The notes under the pieces were generated by a model that saw nothing but the letters and a program-made list of their open reading frames with translations, was not told where the DNA came from and did not search any database. Made by a program: the position numbers and the translations under genes. Shown here in pieces: positions 1 through 13,700 of a stretch of DNA of 64,000 nucleotides. Source of the DNA: Trogon surrucura. Lineage: Eukaryota; Chordata; Aves; Trogoniformes; Trogonidae. The stretch's first letter is position 1, and every line of letters starts with the position of its first letter. The stretch covers positions 45,852,264-45,916,263 of the forward strand of contig CM036621.1 of assembly GCA_020746105.1 (NCBI GenBank), written 5' to 3'.

Positions 1-2224
1 ATCACAAATGAGTGTGATAACTGGAGAGAAGCCACAGGCAAGTTTATAAAATGCCACCCGGGGTTGTGCACTACAGGTGGGATCGTGTCCCTGCCCTCAG
101 AGATGCACGCAGTGCATGATGACGGTGCTTTACAGAGATCCAGCGAGAGTGGTGATTTCGTATGACAAGCTCTAATTTTCTGGCCATCCTTGCACAGAGT
201 GAGGCCATCCTTTAAAGCCTCTAGAGAGTTAGTTGGATTGTTCCAGACCAGTTTCTTCTTAGTAACTTTACCCTAGGGTGAAAACAAATCTGAAAGGCTA
301 TCAATTCCTGTCATCCCAAACTACTTAGTTGTCTTTTCACAGACAATTCCAAGTAACTTAAGAGTTTGAGCAATGCTTGGATGACCTGAATTGTAATGTT
401 AGGAAGAATCCTTAGCTGGCAGAAGGGCTAGTTATAGGTAGGTACTGGGGTAGATGTTGCTGTGGGTCGTGTACCAAGAGATCACTGCCTTCTGGCTCTG
501 AAAGAGTAAAGCCTGACAGGACTGCATCCTTTTCTCATCCTGTGCTATTTTTATTATGAGGCAGTTTGGGGCTGGAGTGGAAAATGGATTTCTGTGTGCA
601 AAACCAGCTCCGAGCACTTTGGAGCCCCAAAAAGCATCACTGAGGTGAGGGGCTCTATGATTTCTGTAGCTCTTCCAGGGTGGCACACTGTCTGTGTGGG
701 GCTGTCCCCATGTCTGGCTTGCATGTGGATGTGCCAGCGCCCTTAGGTAGCCAGCTGCGGGGATTATGGCCGGAGCTGATCACTGGAAATTGAGACACCC
801 ACAGCACAGTCATCTGGCACTTTGCCCCTCCTCAGCCTGCTTGCTTGGTCCCATCTTTTCCCTTCAAACCACTGGGAGCCAACTGAGCTGAAGCCTCATT
901 ATCTGGGAGGGGAAGGGGTGACCCCACTCAGTGCTGCCTGGCAGCTGTGCCCGTGCTGGTGGCCCTTCATCTCCCTGCACAGCATCACCGGCCACCACAC
1001 TCACACCTTTTCTTTACCTTGGATGGGCCAACGCCGTCACTTGACTGTGTGTCTAGCTCTTAGCCCGCTGTTTGAAAATGTTGGTCTCCTGAGTATTTAG
1101 CAGCAGTTAAACATGTGACTGTTTGAAACTACAGTTCACAGCCTGCTGCTGCAGGCATCTCCTGCCCCCGCCATCCTAACAGTTGAGCAAAGGACTTAAA
1201 ATCTGCCAGGAAACAGGCGTCTGAGACACAGAGTTGCCTTCGCAGTTGGCATGTTTTCAGGATGATAAAAGCTTTCACGCCAGTTTTTTGGGTTTGGTTT
1301 TTTGTTTGGTTTTTTTTAGATAGCGGCGTGGGAAAAAATAGCTTCCAAAACTGTAAGGAGTAGTTGTGCCGGAGGAGAGGGTGGGGGCCCGACCCGGGAG
1401 CTCTAGACTTAGCAAGAAGTGAGTAAGCAGCGAATGCACTGTAAGCTCAGGACTGGAAAATTTTGGGGCTACTTTTCCCAACTGTTTTCTTTCTTGTTGG
1501 TGATTTTGCCTTTGAAGGCTGTTCACAGAACTGTGTCTGAAAGCAGAAGCCTGGGTATCCTGTCCATCTGGTTGTACCAGCAGATATTTTCTGCTACACA
1601 CAAAGCACCCGAAGTGGTGGGTGGAAGGGGATTCTCCTTTACCAGCAGCTCATTGGTAGTGCCTTTGGTTTGCAGGTTGTAAAGGGATATTTTTTTATAG
1701 CAGATCTTGCAACTCCTGTGTTTCTCCCCAGCATTGGTGGTGGCCCATTATGCTTGGAGCAGGGGTTACATCAGGCCAGTGGCATGTCTCCGAAAAGTGT
1801 ATGTAGGCTCCCTCCTCCTTCCTTCTGCTTTCTGGCTTGTCTGCCCTGCAAAGTTTTCTTTACAGACCTTGTGCAAGCAAGTCCCCCTGTCCCTTTTGTG
1901 TATCGAAAATGACTTACGCCAGCTAATGAGTACTTTTGCTTACACTGGTTGAAGCTATGAGCCATGCTGGGCCTATGGCTTTCTTTTTTTTCCTAGAGCT
2001 AAGCATCTCTGATGGCTTTTGCCAGCTTAACCCCTGCCAGCTCCTGCACATGCTGATGCTGTGAGTACCAACGGGGTGGAGCTGGCTGCCTCTGAGGCTG
2101 CCAGGGAAAGCTTGTGGCAGCTGGGGGCAGGCAGGTGAGCCCAGCAAAGCTCCCGGATCTGTGGGAGTTCTGCACCCAGGAAGTTTTGCACCTGGGAGTT
2201 GTTACCCTTTCCACGCATAGAGTT
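1..2224. other. Upstream intergenic flank, no gene seen
   Basis: I see no convincing exon, RNA gene or repeat in this stretch. Short open frames are present on both strands, but none has a recognisable domain or paired splice sites. By conserved vertebrate synteny the next gene upstream of ADARB1 would be expected to lie further left (SLX9/FAM207A in human), but nothing of it is identifiable here. Confidence 0.6.
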
Positions 2225-2603
2225 GTTCAATCTGGAGAAGGGAAGACTCCAAGAAGACCTTTAGCAGCCTTCCAGTGTTTAAATGGGACCTACAGGAACA
2301 CTAGAGATGGACTTTTTACAAGGGCATGTAGTCCTATGGGACAAAGTGTAATGGCTTTAAACTGAAAGAGGATAAATTTAGATGAGATACACGGAAGAAG
2401 TTCTTCCCTGTGAGGGTGGTGAGACACTGAGACAGGTTGCCCAGAGATGTTGTGGAAGCCCCCTCCGTGGAGGTATTCAAGGCCAGGTCAGATGGGGCTT
2501 TGAACAACATGCTCCATTGGGAAGTGTCCCTGCCTATGGCAGGGGGGTTGGAACTAGGTGATCTTCAAGGTCCCTTCCAACCCAAACCATTCTATGATTC
2601 TAT
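2225..2603 (+). mobile_element. CR1 LINE, 5'-truncated 3' end
   Basis: This is a degraded CR1 3' region. It carries the characteristic run from 'ggttgcccagagatgttgtg' through 'gaggtattcaaggccaggt' to 'ggtcccttccaaccc', and it ends in the CR1 tail ATTCTATGATTCTATA. Only the C-terminal and 3'UTR part is present, as is usual for 5'-truncated avian CR1 insertions. No open reverse-transcriptase frame survives. Confidence 0.93.
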
Positions 2604-5600
2604 ACCTTCACCTGCTGGTCAGTCTGTTCCAAGCCTTGAACCTCTGCAGAGTCATTTGGGGGTGCCTCTGTAGGTTTGCTATCTGGGGATGAAGAGGTGT
2701 CTATCAGCTCACAAAACCAACCTGAACTCCTCACCCTCCCTAACCTCATGTGTCACCAGAACAGGCTGTGAGCAGGGGCAGCTGCTCCGTACACTGAGTC
2801 CCACCCCAGCCCACAGGAGCATCAATCTGGGACCCAGCTGGCCATGAGCTCGGTTCTCACGTGTTGCCTGACCTAGTCGAGAGGTGGCGTCCCTGCCCAT
2901 AACAGGGAGGTTGGATTAAATGATCTCTGAGGTCCCTTCCAGCCTAGGCCATTCGATGATGTTTCTATGACTAAGCCTGACTGTCGCTGTCCTTGCTGCA
3001 GCCCCAGTCCCAGTCACCTCTCTGTGACCTGGAGCTCCCGTCCGTCTGGCTCCACCATGTACAGGTCAGCTTCCTGGGGAGCACAATGACTCATGGAAAT
3101 GGAGATCCTGTGGCATGAGGAAGCCAGATTTTCCCTATGAATAGCAAGTAGTGCTGAGCTTCCTTTCTCCATCTCTGCCCCTGTGTGCTCTGCCTGAGGC
3201 AGCTTACCAGGGTGCTCAGCTTGGGGCCTGGTCTGGACAACAGGCTCCCTCCAGCTGTGAAGACAGTCCTAAACCATCCCACTGCAGGGAGCATGGCTGG
3301 CCCAGCACTCAGGAAACTCCAGAGGGTTCAAGAGACTCTTGCTCCTTCCAGCCCAAAAGGACAGAGGCAGAGCTGAACATGGCTGGCTGAGCAGAGACAC
3401 AGCACTTGTGACTTTCTGTCACTTCTCCCTCTTGCATTTTCCAACAAATGCAATGAGCCCTTTCCCTGTTTGGGGTTGTTTCTCCCCTCAGGATGTCCTC
3501 TCCCCTGGCTGGTCCTTACATTTCCCGCAATTTACAGAGCTGCTTGCACACTTGTATCTGTTTCTTTTGCCCTTTATCTCCAGCACGGGTACATCTAAAA
3601 CCAACCCGAGACTGTTTCCTGCAGATGCAGCAGGAGTAGACGCAGGGAATCAGGAAATGAAACTGCACACAAATTTGAGCTGCTTGATGGTTTTGGAAGC
3701 AGATGAGATTGGCACCAGCCACTCTCCTTTCATCCATGTATTGCACAAGAGAGGGGTGAGGTGATTCACCTTTGTGCCTGAGCACTAGGCCATATATGTC
3801 CCTGCCCTGAAGCATGGATTTCACCACAGACGTTTTTTGGCAGCCTTTGTCTGTTGTTTTCACTGCCCTTGGTGGCAGTCCTGCCAGGACACAGGCAGGA
3901 CATAGGTTACATTGCTGTGTCCTGGTCTTTTTCAGAGTGCTCAGGGAGGTGTAGGGTGGAGCAGACCCTCAGGGGCTCTACCAGTACCCTCCCTTGAATG
4001 ATGCAGTCCTGCTCTTGTTCTTCACTTCCTGACCTTTCACCAGTTACTAATCCCAGGAAGTTTCTTATCCCATAGCAGCTCAGTCTCTTTAAAAGCTTTT
4101 GGGCATTCTTTAAGCGCTTAAGAGCATTGCCACATGCCATTTGTAAATCTACATAAAGCCTGGTTAATTGGATAACCCTCATCTCCATACTTACCATTTC
4201 CTTGCAAGGGAAAAATCGTGCCCTGCAATGCTAACTCTTCCCAACGTGATAATTATCTGGGCATCTGCTGATTCTGCTCTAAACCATGGCTTGCTCCAGT
4301 GTGAGGCTCCTTTTGATGAGCAATATAATCCCATTCAACCATTTTCTCTGCAAAAGCGTTGCCCCCAGGGTGCTGCAGAGCTGTGATACAGGTTGGAAGC
4401 AGCAAGGAGAGGGATGGCACCTGGAGACCTGGCCTGGCACACTTGTGTCTTGGCCATAGGGCAGAAGCAGGTGCCTGACCTGCAAATCCGAACTCCTCAG
4501 GTTTCTTGAACCTGCTGGGATGTCTTCCCTGCCTCACGTGTGGCAGTGAAGAGAGGGCATGTGAACAACGCTGGGCAGCCACTGGTTTTGCCATATATCA
4601 GTTGTCAGGACTGGGCTTCTCAGAGTTTATGAAAAAGCACTGCCTTCATCCACAAAAAAAAACCCCAACCAACAAAAAAGCCCCACATGTTGAAATAGGT
4701 TACAGTTCCTAAGCATAAATGTACATAACAAAGTTAGACTTGTGGTAAAAAAACTAAATATTTGAGGGCAATAAGATACACAAATGGGAGAAAAATGCAT
4801 TATATGCTAAAGGAAGTGTTTCCAAACCCATGCAAAAATGAATGGTTACCTTCAGTTCCTTGAGGCCGGACGCTTCCTGGTGCCCGAGCAGCCAAAGTTG
4901 CAGCGTGCAGCTCTGTGGCTTCTCTCTGCCTGGTCCAGACCCCTTACCGTGTGCAGGAGCCCCAGCAACCCAACTGGGACCAGTGTCAAGAGCGATGTCA
5001 CTGATGGAACTCTTATCAGCTGAACACCAAGGTGAGGATTTTTGTAGTGGCTGTTTTCTTTAACCAAGGCAATTGTTTCTTTATGAAGACGCTGTTAAAT
5101 AGTGCAAACAAAACACAGACCCTTGCCAGGAGCATTGTTGAGATTTAGACCTTTGCATCTGAATTCCCTGGGATTTTCCAGATGACTTGGTTTTGAGTAA
5201 GATACATAAAATATAATCTAAGGGTTTCTCTCTGCTTTAACGATCAGTGTTTCGTGCCAGACGGCATGTGTTGGTGACCCTGTTTGAACTTGGTTTGATT
5301 TCTACATGAGCTGCTTCCATTGCCACACAGGTCTGCCTGTATCTGCTTGGTGTGGCTCATCATCCCTGCGCATGCGGGGAGCTGCAGTTATCCCCAGTGG
5401 TACCAAGGGGGTGGCAACCACAGCCACGTGGTGGGATCTCTGGTGGCACTGAGGCTGCCGTAGTGGGTTTGCTGCCTGGTGTGGCAAGCTGGCAGGGCGG
5501 CTCGATGAGCAGGTGGGATGTGGTTTGCTGTGGAAGATGTGGAAGGCATAAAAAGTGGCGTGCAACACCTTGCTTGCTTGTTGCTTCTGCGACGGTCGCC

Positions 5601-8600
5601 TTGATTTCAGTGGCACAAGTAGGAGAGGAAGCTGAGACAAGGAAATATTCCAAACAGGAAGGGAAGGGAACAAATGTCAGGGCCCGAGTAGGTGAAGGCA
5701 AATGATGTCAGGATATCCTCTCAGGGGAAGGAGATAGAGGAAAAGATAACCGCCGCAGCGCACGCACCCCTTTGTCCCACACTTGTCCAGTCAGGGAGGA
5801 TGGACGGACAGACAGCAGAAGGGGCCATGAGGACAGGCTGTTCTCATGGCTGAAAACTTGATCCGTATTTAAACATACGGTTTGTCCAGCTTCAGCAGGC
5901 ACCTGCAGGGGGGCAGGCAAGAAGAAGAGCTTTCTCCTTGGGGATTGCTGCTGTTCCCGTCCCTCCAGTCTCCACAGGCCCTGTTGGCTCGGCAGGGAGG
6001 GGACCGCTGCTCAGAGCCCTGTGCCGGGATGGGGCCGTGGGGGGATCAGCGCTTCCCACACCTTGCGAAGGCTCCGAGCCCAGATGCTGTTTGATGGGTT
6101 TATGAGTGCATCAGCGGCACCACGGCCCAGAGACGCGACTGGCAGCTCCACACTGGAAGCTGTGTTGGTTCTCCAGGCCAAGGGAACGCGACTGTGTTTA
6201 CAGCTATTTTGGATACGTTTAATCTGAATGCAGTTCCAGCCGTCCTGGATACATTTAGTAACTGCTCACCAATGTGGAGGTTAATGTAAACACCTTCCGC
6301 TGGGTACAACAACTGCCGCCTGCCTCATGAACCCATTTACTGGTGATTTGGGAATGGGGAGGTGTTACTATGGGAAGAGCCCTTAGTCTTGCTCCTCCTG
6401 CCTTTTGGTCCTCTGTAAAGGTGGAGCTGGTGCTGCTTTAAGGAGTCCCCTGCCCACGATGCCTGATGGTGGTGGTGGACGCCAAGTGAACACTTGGGAT
6501 GCTCTGCGTTGCTCAGTGTGCGATGCAGGCTGTTTCAGCCACGTGGGGGATACCAGAGGTACCTGGGAAGAGCCCTGATGCTGTGACTGATGATGACCAG
6601 CCCAGCAGAATTGGAAAAATCAGTTCAAGCAATGCTTTTTCAAGCATTTTGCCAACTTCCCACAGTCTGTGTCTTGGGATTTCTGAGCAAGAAATGTTCT
6701 TGCACCTAATAACCTTTGCTGGATCTTGCTTCCTACTTTTTCTCCTCCTAATTCCTGACACTAACTTTGATTATTATTTTTTTTTGACCTCTCCTTGGCA
6801 TAGCTCCGCAAAAGGTTAGCTCAGACTGTCACAGTGCCAAGGCCTCGTGGCTGGCTGAGTGGTAACAGCCAACCCAGGGCTGCAGGACTGGGTTCTCCTG
6901 GTCCATCACTCTGATTGCCCATGCTGCATTTTATCTGCCTCGAAAACCTTTTTGGGACCCCTCAGTCAGCCTCAGGAAAACCTTTCTACAATTCTTTACG
7001 TTCAGCCTCGTCTTTGCTTCCTTGATGTGACTATCGGGTACAAACTGTGCCAACCTGTTGCACTTTCCTTCTCCAGGCCATGTATGACTGGATTGAAGAC
7101 TGCAGTTGCCATCACAGATTCTTGTGGGCTTCCCTGATGAAAACTGCCTGTTGCTCATTCCCTCTATTTGCTACCTTTGTAACCACCTCTTTAGTAGGAA
7201 AAGACCTTCCCCCTTATCCGGCTGCACCTTGGCATCCTTTAGACCTGCCGGTGCGTAACCCTGTTGAAACAAAGAAAAAAACAGATCAAGATTTGGATGA
7301 AAATTAGGGAAAAAAAGAGCAAATAATTTGGGGAAATGGGATGTTTCAAAAGCACCAGCAATTGTGTTACAGTGACGCAGCTCAGCAAGGCCAGCAGCAC
7401 TCACAGAAGGAGCCCCTTTCATCCTGCAGTACCAGGGGACTAAGCTGATCTGTGGTTTGGGCCATCGAGCAGGATGAGGAGCCTAGAGATGTGCTGTGCC
7501 TCCCACCTCACCCTGCCCCTGCATTTCTGGCTGTCCTGGGGGTTATATCCACATGTCCTGGACATAACAGCCATCCCAGGGGCCAGCACCTCCCCAGCCT
7601 CTTCCAGCCCACTGGTGGGAGCCCTCACTCTGCTGAGTGCTGTGATCTTCATCATTGTCAGCCGTATCAGTCAAGATAATTAATTTTCAGTCTCATTCCC
7701 CCAGTCCTGTCCTGGTAGTGGTTTCCCCAACATCCTGGTGGGATGTAACCACTTTGGCCTGTCACACAGAGGTGAAATTAAAAAATGCGGTTTCGTTCTT
7801 GCTGGCTTCACTGTTGATCCTAAGGGGAAAAATAGTATTTTCACCCATGGGTCTGTGGGCAGCTGCAAGAGGATGGGCACCAGGAGTGGTCTTCCAGGAC
7901 AGGGTGCTGCAGGCAAAGCCAAACCTCACTTCATGGCACCTAGGTTTCAGCATTGGCTGCTGGAGTTCTGAATATTCCTCTCCTCCATAAAAAGGTTGGT
8001 GGTTCCTGGGTTCTACTTGTGTCTTGGTGTCATCAGCAGCTGGGGGCTTTGAGCTCCACCTGCGGTCAAACCTTGTGTTGGGTGGGGAAATCTGGCTCTG
8101 CTTTGGCAGGGAGGCAGGCTGGGCGAAGCGCTCCCGCTTCCCTCGGTACCTCTGGTACCCTCTCTATCTTTGCTCTGCTTTGACCTATTGCAGTGTCCTG
8201 GGGCTGGTGCATCCTGTGGTCACATGTCCCCATTGCTCCCCTGGAGCAGGAAGCTTTTTCTGAAGATGTTTCCAACATACATTCTGCATTTCATGCTCAG
8301 GACCTTTCTCTTCCCACCAGAAATACCCAAGTGCAGAACAGCCATTACTTTTTTTAGCATGAGGGGGACAGCTTTGCTCTCTGGACATCCTAGAACTGCC
8401 CCAGGACATGAGTTGCAGGGCTGACATGGGTATTCATGGTGCTGCAGCTGAATCTGCCAGCTTGTCCTTTGCTTCTCGGCAGCTTTTGGGCATGGAGCTG
8501 ATGCTTTTGTAGACAGGTCCACCTCTGTCCTGAGATCTCCCACCATGTGCAGCTGGGACTAGGGATGTGCACTGTCACCCCTCTACGTGTGATGGATGAT

Positions 8601-9555
8601 TACTCCATCACTTGGCTCTGGAAGCTGCAGTCCAGGCAAAAGGCTGCGGTACCTAATGGCTTCTTAGGTGGAAAAATAATACCCGACAGCAAATTAAATA
8701 AGCTGATGGCTTATTTAATAACTTTTTTTTGTGTTCATTTGGCAACCTCAGAGGGACAGAAAGCTGGGAAAGTAAGATTTCTGCTTGGCCAGTCAACGTC
8801 TGTGGTCAGCTGTGGCTAGAAATGAGATTTTAGGACATGATGAAGTGCTCGGAAGAACAGAGGAGAGGAATGATAGCAGGCTGCAGGCCTGAAAAAACAC
8901 GAAAGCAGGAAAAAAACAAGGCCAGCACTACATCCCGCTGTGTCCTGTTGCATCCCGTGGGCTGAGCTTGGTTTGAGACCTGCATATGTCAAGAGCAAAA
9001 CACAAGTTACTGCTCAGAATCCTGCTCCCCAAGCGACTGCGTGCTTTCACTCTGAGCCTGCTCTCAGAGGCAGAGCACCCGAGAGCCAGGTTTTAAAGGA
9101 AGTATTTAAATCTGTCAGGATCCTCTGTTCTGCAGTAGGCTGAAGACATAATTTACATGAGAAGCCACGAGATGCACATGGCAGAAGCACTGACGAACTT
9201 TGCTGCTGCTGTTTGGGTGGGATTCACTGACTGTTTGCATCTCGGCAGGATGCGCTTGGTCACGAACATCGCACCCGGGACGATTTTAGACCTGCAGAGG
9301 CTCGGTCTTTGGGCCCTGCTGGCCCCAGGGCCAGTTGCAAGTCCCCCGGGTTAAGCACGGAAGACGCGGTGACTCGGTTTTTACACTGTTTTGGTCTTTT
9401 TATCTTTCCTCTTTTGAGCCAGGACTGGCGTTTCTGGAGCCAGTACTGGCGTTGCCGCATCTCTCGGCAAAAAGTGACTGTGTTGAAAAACCAAACGAAG
9501 ACGTTTGGGTCTAAAAGGCAGACGGAGCCCAAGGGAAGGAAGCTCCTCGTGTTCC
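2604..9555. other. Upstream flank of ADARB1, mostly unique sequence
   Basis: Apart from a second small CR1 remnant near 2.9 kb, I see no gene or structured element here. There is an A/C-rich low-complexity patch near 4657-4685. Local GC-rich stretches (for example around 5.3-5.7 kb) leave several frames open at once, which reads as composition and not coding. Distal promoter or enhancer elements may be present but cannot be recognised by eye. Confidence 0.5.
2884..2971 (+). mobile_element. CR1 3'-end fragment
   Basis: This short piece reads 'gtccctgcccataacaggg', then 'ttggattaaatgatctctga', 'ggtcccttccagcc', and a decayed tail 'cattcgatgatgtttctatga'. It is the terminal part of a CR1 3'UTR, older than the copy about 300 bp upstream and in the same orientation. 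Confidence 0.85.
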
Positions 9556-9949
9556 TGCCAACAACGAACACTAGCGGCTCTCTGACCGGCACCGGGGTGT
9601 CCGCGGGGCTGCGGTGGCAGCACCCAACCCCTCCCCGGGCCCGACCCCGCCGCGCCGCAGCGCCCTCGCGCCGCCGCCCGCCCCGCCGCGCCGCGCTCGC
9701 CCAATCGGGCTCCAGCTCCCCGCGCGGCCCGGCCCCCGCCTCGCTCCCGTCGGCGTCGCCGGTGCGGTCGCGCGCGCGCGCCGCCTCACCGCCCGCGCCC
9801 CCGCCCTCGCCCGGGCGCCGCCAATGGGAGCGACGGCGCGGCCCCGCCCCGCGCGCGGAGCTCGCGCCGCTGGCGGCCAAGGCGGCGGCTCGCACGTCGG
9901 CGGGGGCGCGCGCGGCCGGTCGCCCCGGTCGCGCGCAGGCGCGCACGGG

Positions 9950-10072
9950 AGCCGGTGTCGGCGGCGGCGCAGCGGGGGCCGCCGCTCGGCTCGGCCGGGG
10001 CTGCTGATGGCGGAGCGGCGGCGGCGGCCGGCGGCGAGGCCCGGGCAGCGGCGAGGCGCGGCGCCGGCCGAG
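9950..10072 (+). other. ADARB1: Probable ADARB1 non-coding first exon (5' end uncertain)
   Basis: A consensus 5' splice site (GCCGAG|gtgaggct) at 10072/10073 sits just downstream of the promoter motifs, so the first exon probably ends at 10072. The left boundary is a guess, set after the NRF1-like site. A second strong donor (GGGAAG|gtgagcgc) at 10461/10462 could terminate a longer or alternative first exon. Splicing to the acceptor at 45165 would remove an intron of 35,092 bp. An ATG at 10007 lies inside this exon and would be a uORF if transcription starts upstream of it (see findings). Confidence 0.5.
10007..10072 (+). other. Possible upstream ORF, first part
   Basis: ATG at 10007, in a CTGATGGCGG context, opens 22 codons that run exactly to the putative donor at 10072. 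Spliced to the exon at 45165 the frame continues for 18 more codons and stops at TAG 45219-45221, which overlaps the main ADARB1 start codon at 45212. The arginine/alanine-rich peptide has no recognised function. The feature depends on the inferred exon 1 boundaries and splice partner. Confidence 0.35.
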
Positions 10073-10700
10073 GTGAGGCTCGGGTGCGGCGGCGGGAGCG
10101 CCCCACGGGACCTGTCCAGGTCCTGACGCGGCGGCAGGTGCCGGTGGCGGCGGGCCCGGCCGCCCCCCGCACCTGTTGATCCCGGCGGGGCGGGGGGGGT
10201 GCCGGCCGCAGGCGCGGCGGGGCGCAGTGCGGCGCGGGGCCCGGCCGTGCCCGGCGGCGGGGCGGGGGCAGGGGCAGGCTGCCGGGCGGCCTCGCCCGGC
10301 CAGGGGCCGCAGCGGCGAAGCCATTTTGTGGGGGTGGTGGCTCGGCGGGAAGTTTGGCCCCGGGGGAGCCGTCTCCTCTGGCCTCCCGGAGCCCCGGGCG
10401 GCGCGGGCTACCTGCTCTGCCCCGTTCTCCGCCGCCCGGGAGCCCGCTGCCGGCGGGGAAGGTGAGCGCGGCGGTCGCGGTGGCCTGACCGCCCTCCCCT
10501 CGCCTTTCCCCCGCTCCCGCTTGGCCACCCGGGGCCGCCGTGCTCCCTCCGGGGGAGCCGGGACCGGCCGCCCCCCCCTCCCCGGCACCCGCTGCCCGCC
10601 CTCTGCGGCGGGGAAGGCGGGCACGTCCTTGCGAGAGGAGCTCGGGCGTGAAATGCGGGTTCGCCTCGCAGCCTCTCGTTCTGGCTGGTTTAAATACACT

Positions 10701-13700
10701 GGAAGTCCCTTTTTTTTTTTTTTTGAGACTGCCGGCTCTTGATTTGCCCCCGCCCCGGCCGGTTGGTTTGGGTTTCGTGGTTCCTCCTGCGTTTGGCTGG
10801 ATTTGGGCTGCGCCCGACCGAAAACCGGTCGCGGCGTGTGTGTTATTGTGCAGAAACTCCGGTTTGCTTAGAAAGCGTTTGTGCGTTTGTGGAAATTGCG
10901 GCGTGTTGGGCTCCCCCGATGGGTGCCCGGCTGGCCTGTGCCTGAGGGGCGGCCGCTGCCCTGGTCCAGCCCTGCTGCCCGCCCGCGTCTTTGTCTTGTG
11001 TCTCCCAAAACTCGGGGCGAGGGAGCGCTGGTGGCGTTGGCTGGAGAGGAGGCAGCGAAGCGGCCGGAGCTCCCTGCTCAGGCTAGTGAAACCACAACGA
11101 ACATGGACAAGCAGCCTCGCCAACAGCAGCCAGGCTGGTCCTTAGGAACACGCTTGGCCTGGGCTTTTATTTAATTCTTTGGGCAGATATATCTACGGGC
11201 AAGAACCTCACCTCTTCTATTTATTATTTTTTTTTCCCATCTCCAGTAGGTCCTCCCAAGCAGCAGCAGACCGCAGTTGTTGTTTCTACGTTGTGCCGTT
11301 TCAGATTTGAGTCCTAGGCTCTGAACGTGGTGCTGCTGCTCGAGGGCTTTTGAAGCTGTTTGTGGCACGTTGGTTCCTCGGGGCATCTTTTTTTTTGGAG
11401 GTGCATTGAAGCTTCCTGGATTTTGTAGCATTTTAAATTTTTTTTTAATGTGCAGAAGCAGTGAAGAGCTCACCCTGGCCGTTGGATTCATACGGACACG
11501 CCGCTTGCTCTGTGAGTTTTCCGTCGGTGCTGTTGGGCCATTGTGCAAGTGAAGTCGTAGCGTCGTTCTCTGAGCCGTTAGGCTGGAGAGCGGCACCAGG
11601 CCAGCCTACAGAGCGCAGAAGATGTTTAGAATAATTAGTGATGGAATACCCTTTTAAAATAATTGTTTGGGTTTATCTAGCACTCAATTGTAGTGATATC
11701 TACCTCTAAAAATAGGCAGGCCTCTTGTGTAATGAATCCCATAGTATAAACAGTCACGTCTTGAATGACTGTTGTTACTTGTAGGATGTCCTCCAAGATA
11801 GATGCTTTTGGGGGTTTTGCCAAAATCCTCTGTCTAACTTTTTTTTTTTTTTTTTTTTTGCGACTAATAATGTGGTTCTTGGCCTGCACGGTGTGTAGCT
11901 GTGTGATGACCAGAGGAAAAGCTCAGTAACCCTTGCTGTTTGGGGCTGGCACAGCAGGGCAGAAAGCTTCCTGCCACTCCTCTGGCAGCCCAAGGTCGAG
12001 CAGGCCTGTCTTTTCCACAGAATTTGTGCTCTGCCTGATGCCGCGTTAACAGAAATGTGACCAGCGGTTAGCTTTGACTGGTGACTGTGCATCACTGCTG
12101 CTTTGAGGTGCTGTCCTCAGTTGATTCCGTGCAGAACTCTGTCAACTGGCTCTTGTCTGTGCTGGCGAGTCCACATGGGACAAGGAGAGACCCGCTCAGG
12201 CGTGATTGTGGTTGCTTCAGTAATAAAGGAAAAGCGTTGCGTGGGAAATTCTCTTCTGATTCGCTGTATGGTTTATGGGAGTGGAACAGCCGAGCTGTGG
12301 CCCTAGCCCCTCGTGTGCACATGCTGTGTGAAGTTTCTTTTCAGCAGTCGGTGTGCAGGCCAAAGCGTTTCTGGCGTTCTGGTGCAAAAGCACTGACTCC
12401 TCAGCGCAGCAGGAGGAGAATTTGCTATACGAAGGCTTGTTTTGTGAGAAGGTGTCATAGCGGACGTTGTGCTTCGTGTTTGAAGCGGGAGGTGTCTCAT
12501 AGCTTTGCTCAAGACTTCATAAAGCAGATTTATCTGCTCTGATGGAAGTTTAGTGCCCTTTTGTGGACTGTATGTGGTTCAGGAATGGAAGTGCGTAAGC
12601 CTTTGGCAGCGGGCCTCTTGCTCGCTAGGAGCACGTAAGTCTTCTAGAGTACTTTCCTATTGTTAATTATAAGCAAATGGAACTTTATTTTCTCTTTTAA
12701 AAGTCATCTGTGTGTTGACTAAAGTGAGGAAAGTCTTCTAAATGGGTGGGCTCAGACAGGACGTCATTGCAGTTTGGGTCTGCAACCAGGTCAGGCTCTG
12801 CTGCTCTCCAGCAAACCCGTCTGTGTGCCCTCAGCACGGCCCGCACCGGTGCGTTCGGTTGTTCTCGGTCACTGGGTCGGAGATCTTGCGTGGGAGCAAG
12901 GGGCCCCTGTTAAACAGGGCGATGGCAAACGGTTTTGCGGGAGAGCCGTGGGACAGACCAGAAGAGAACGTGCCCCCTGAGCAACACAGCGTCGGTGGGG
13001 TTGGGGTGTCATCTGTGACTTGAGGATGTTTTGTGGTGCCCCCAGCGAAGAGCATTTTCCTGGCTGCAGGGGCTGGGCGAGTGTGTTAATGCTTCTCTGT
13101 GCTGGGATGATTTTAGGAAAGGCTGAAATAATCTGTCTTCAGACGCTGGCAGCGAGCGTGGCTTGTCAGGTTGATGCCTCTGGCATTTGTAGTCAGTTCA
13201 GCGAACGCAGGACCCTGACACTTTGGGAGAGGATATTTGCTTGAACCTTTTAAGGACGTGGTCTGATGAAGACAGACACGTAGCACTTGCTGTTTCTGCA
13301 ACTTCTGAAGCCAATAAGTGCTTGGCACCTTTGAAACTCAGGCCATCCAGCTGCTGTACTATGGATTTCAGTTTAAGTACAATAGATTAAAAATGTGGTT
13401 TTGGAGTGTATTTATCAGTAGAAGCTGTTATTTATGTACTTTGGTTTTAAAGGAAGTACTTTCATAGGATAAATGTTGCGTGACCAAAAAAAAAAAAGTC
13501 TTGGCAAATTGATTATATAAGCAAACGAAATGACATTTTAAAGCAAGTTCCTTTCCTGTTTGCACACAACGTGGCTGTTTTTTGCTCTTTCCTACCATTT
13601 AACAACAGGGTGCATTTTTTCAATCCTTTCGGTGAATGTTTTTTGTGTGGTAGGTATGAGAAATACTTGTTTTCGCAATCTGAATCCTTAGAGAGGCCAT

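Larger units (their letters stand above)
9560..10700 (+). promoter_or_regulatory. ADARB1: CpG-island promoter of ADARB1
   Basis: This is a dense CpG island of about 1.1 kb, in sharp contrast to the AT-rich flanks. It has no TATA box at a sensible position. Two forward CCAAT boxes lie at 9701 and 9821, GC boxes (ccccgcccc-type) around 9841-9850, an NRF1-like GCGCAGGCGCGC at 9933-9944, and a YY1-like motif around ATGGCGG at 10007. This is the architecture of a broad housekeeping-type promoter. ADARB1 is the only gene recognised downstream on the + strand, so it is assigned to that gene. Islands of this kind are often bidirectional, so an antisense non-coding transcript towards the left is possible. 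The exact transcription start cannot be set by eye. Confidence 0.85.

Noticed and set aside
9260-11123. Very long open frames on the - strand (up to 479 codons) and a 232-codon + frame across the CpG island
   Set aside because: GC-rich, stop-poor composition opens several frames at once. The peptides are Pro/Arg/Ala/Gly low-complexity with no domain.
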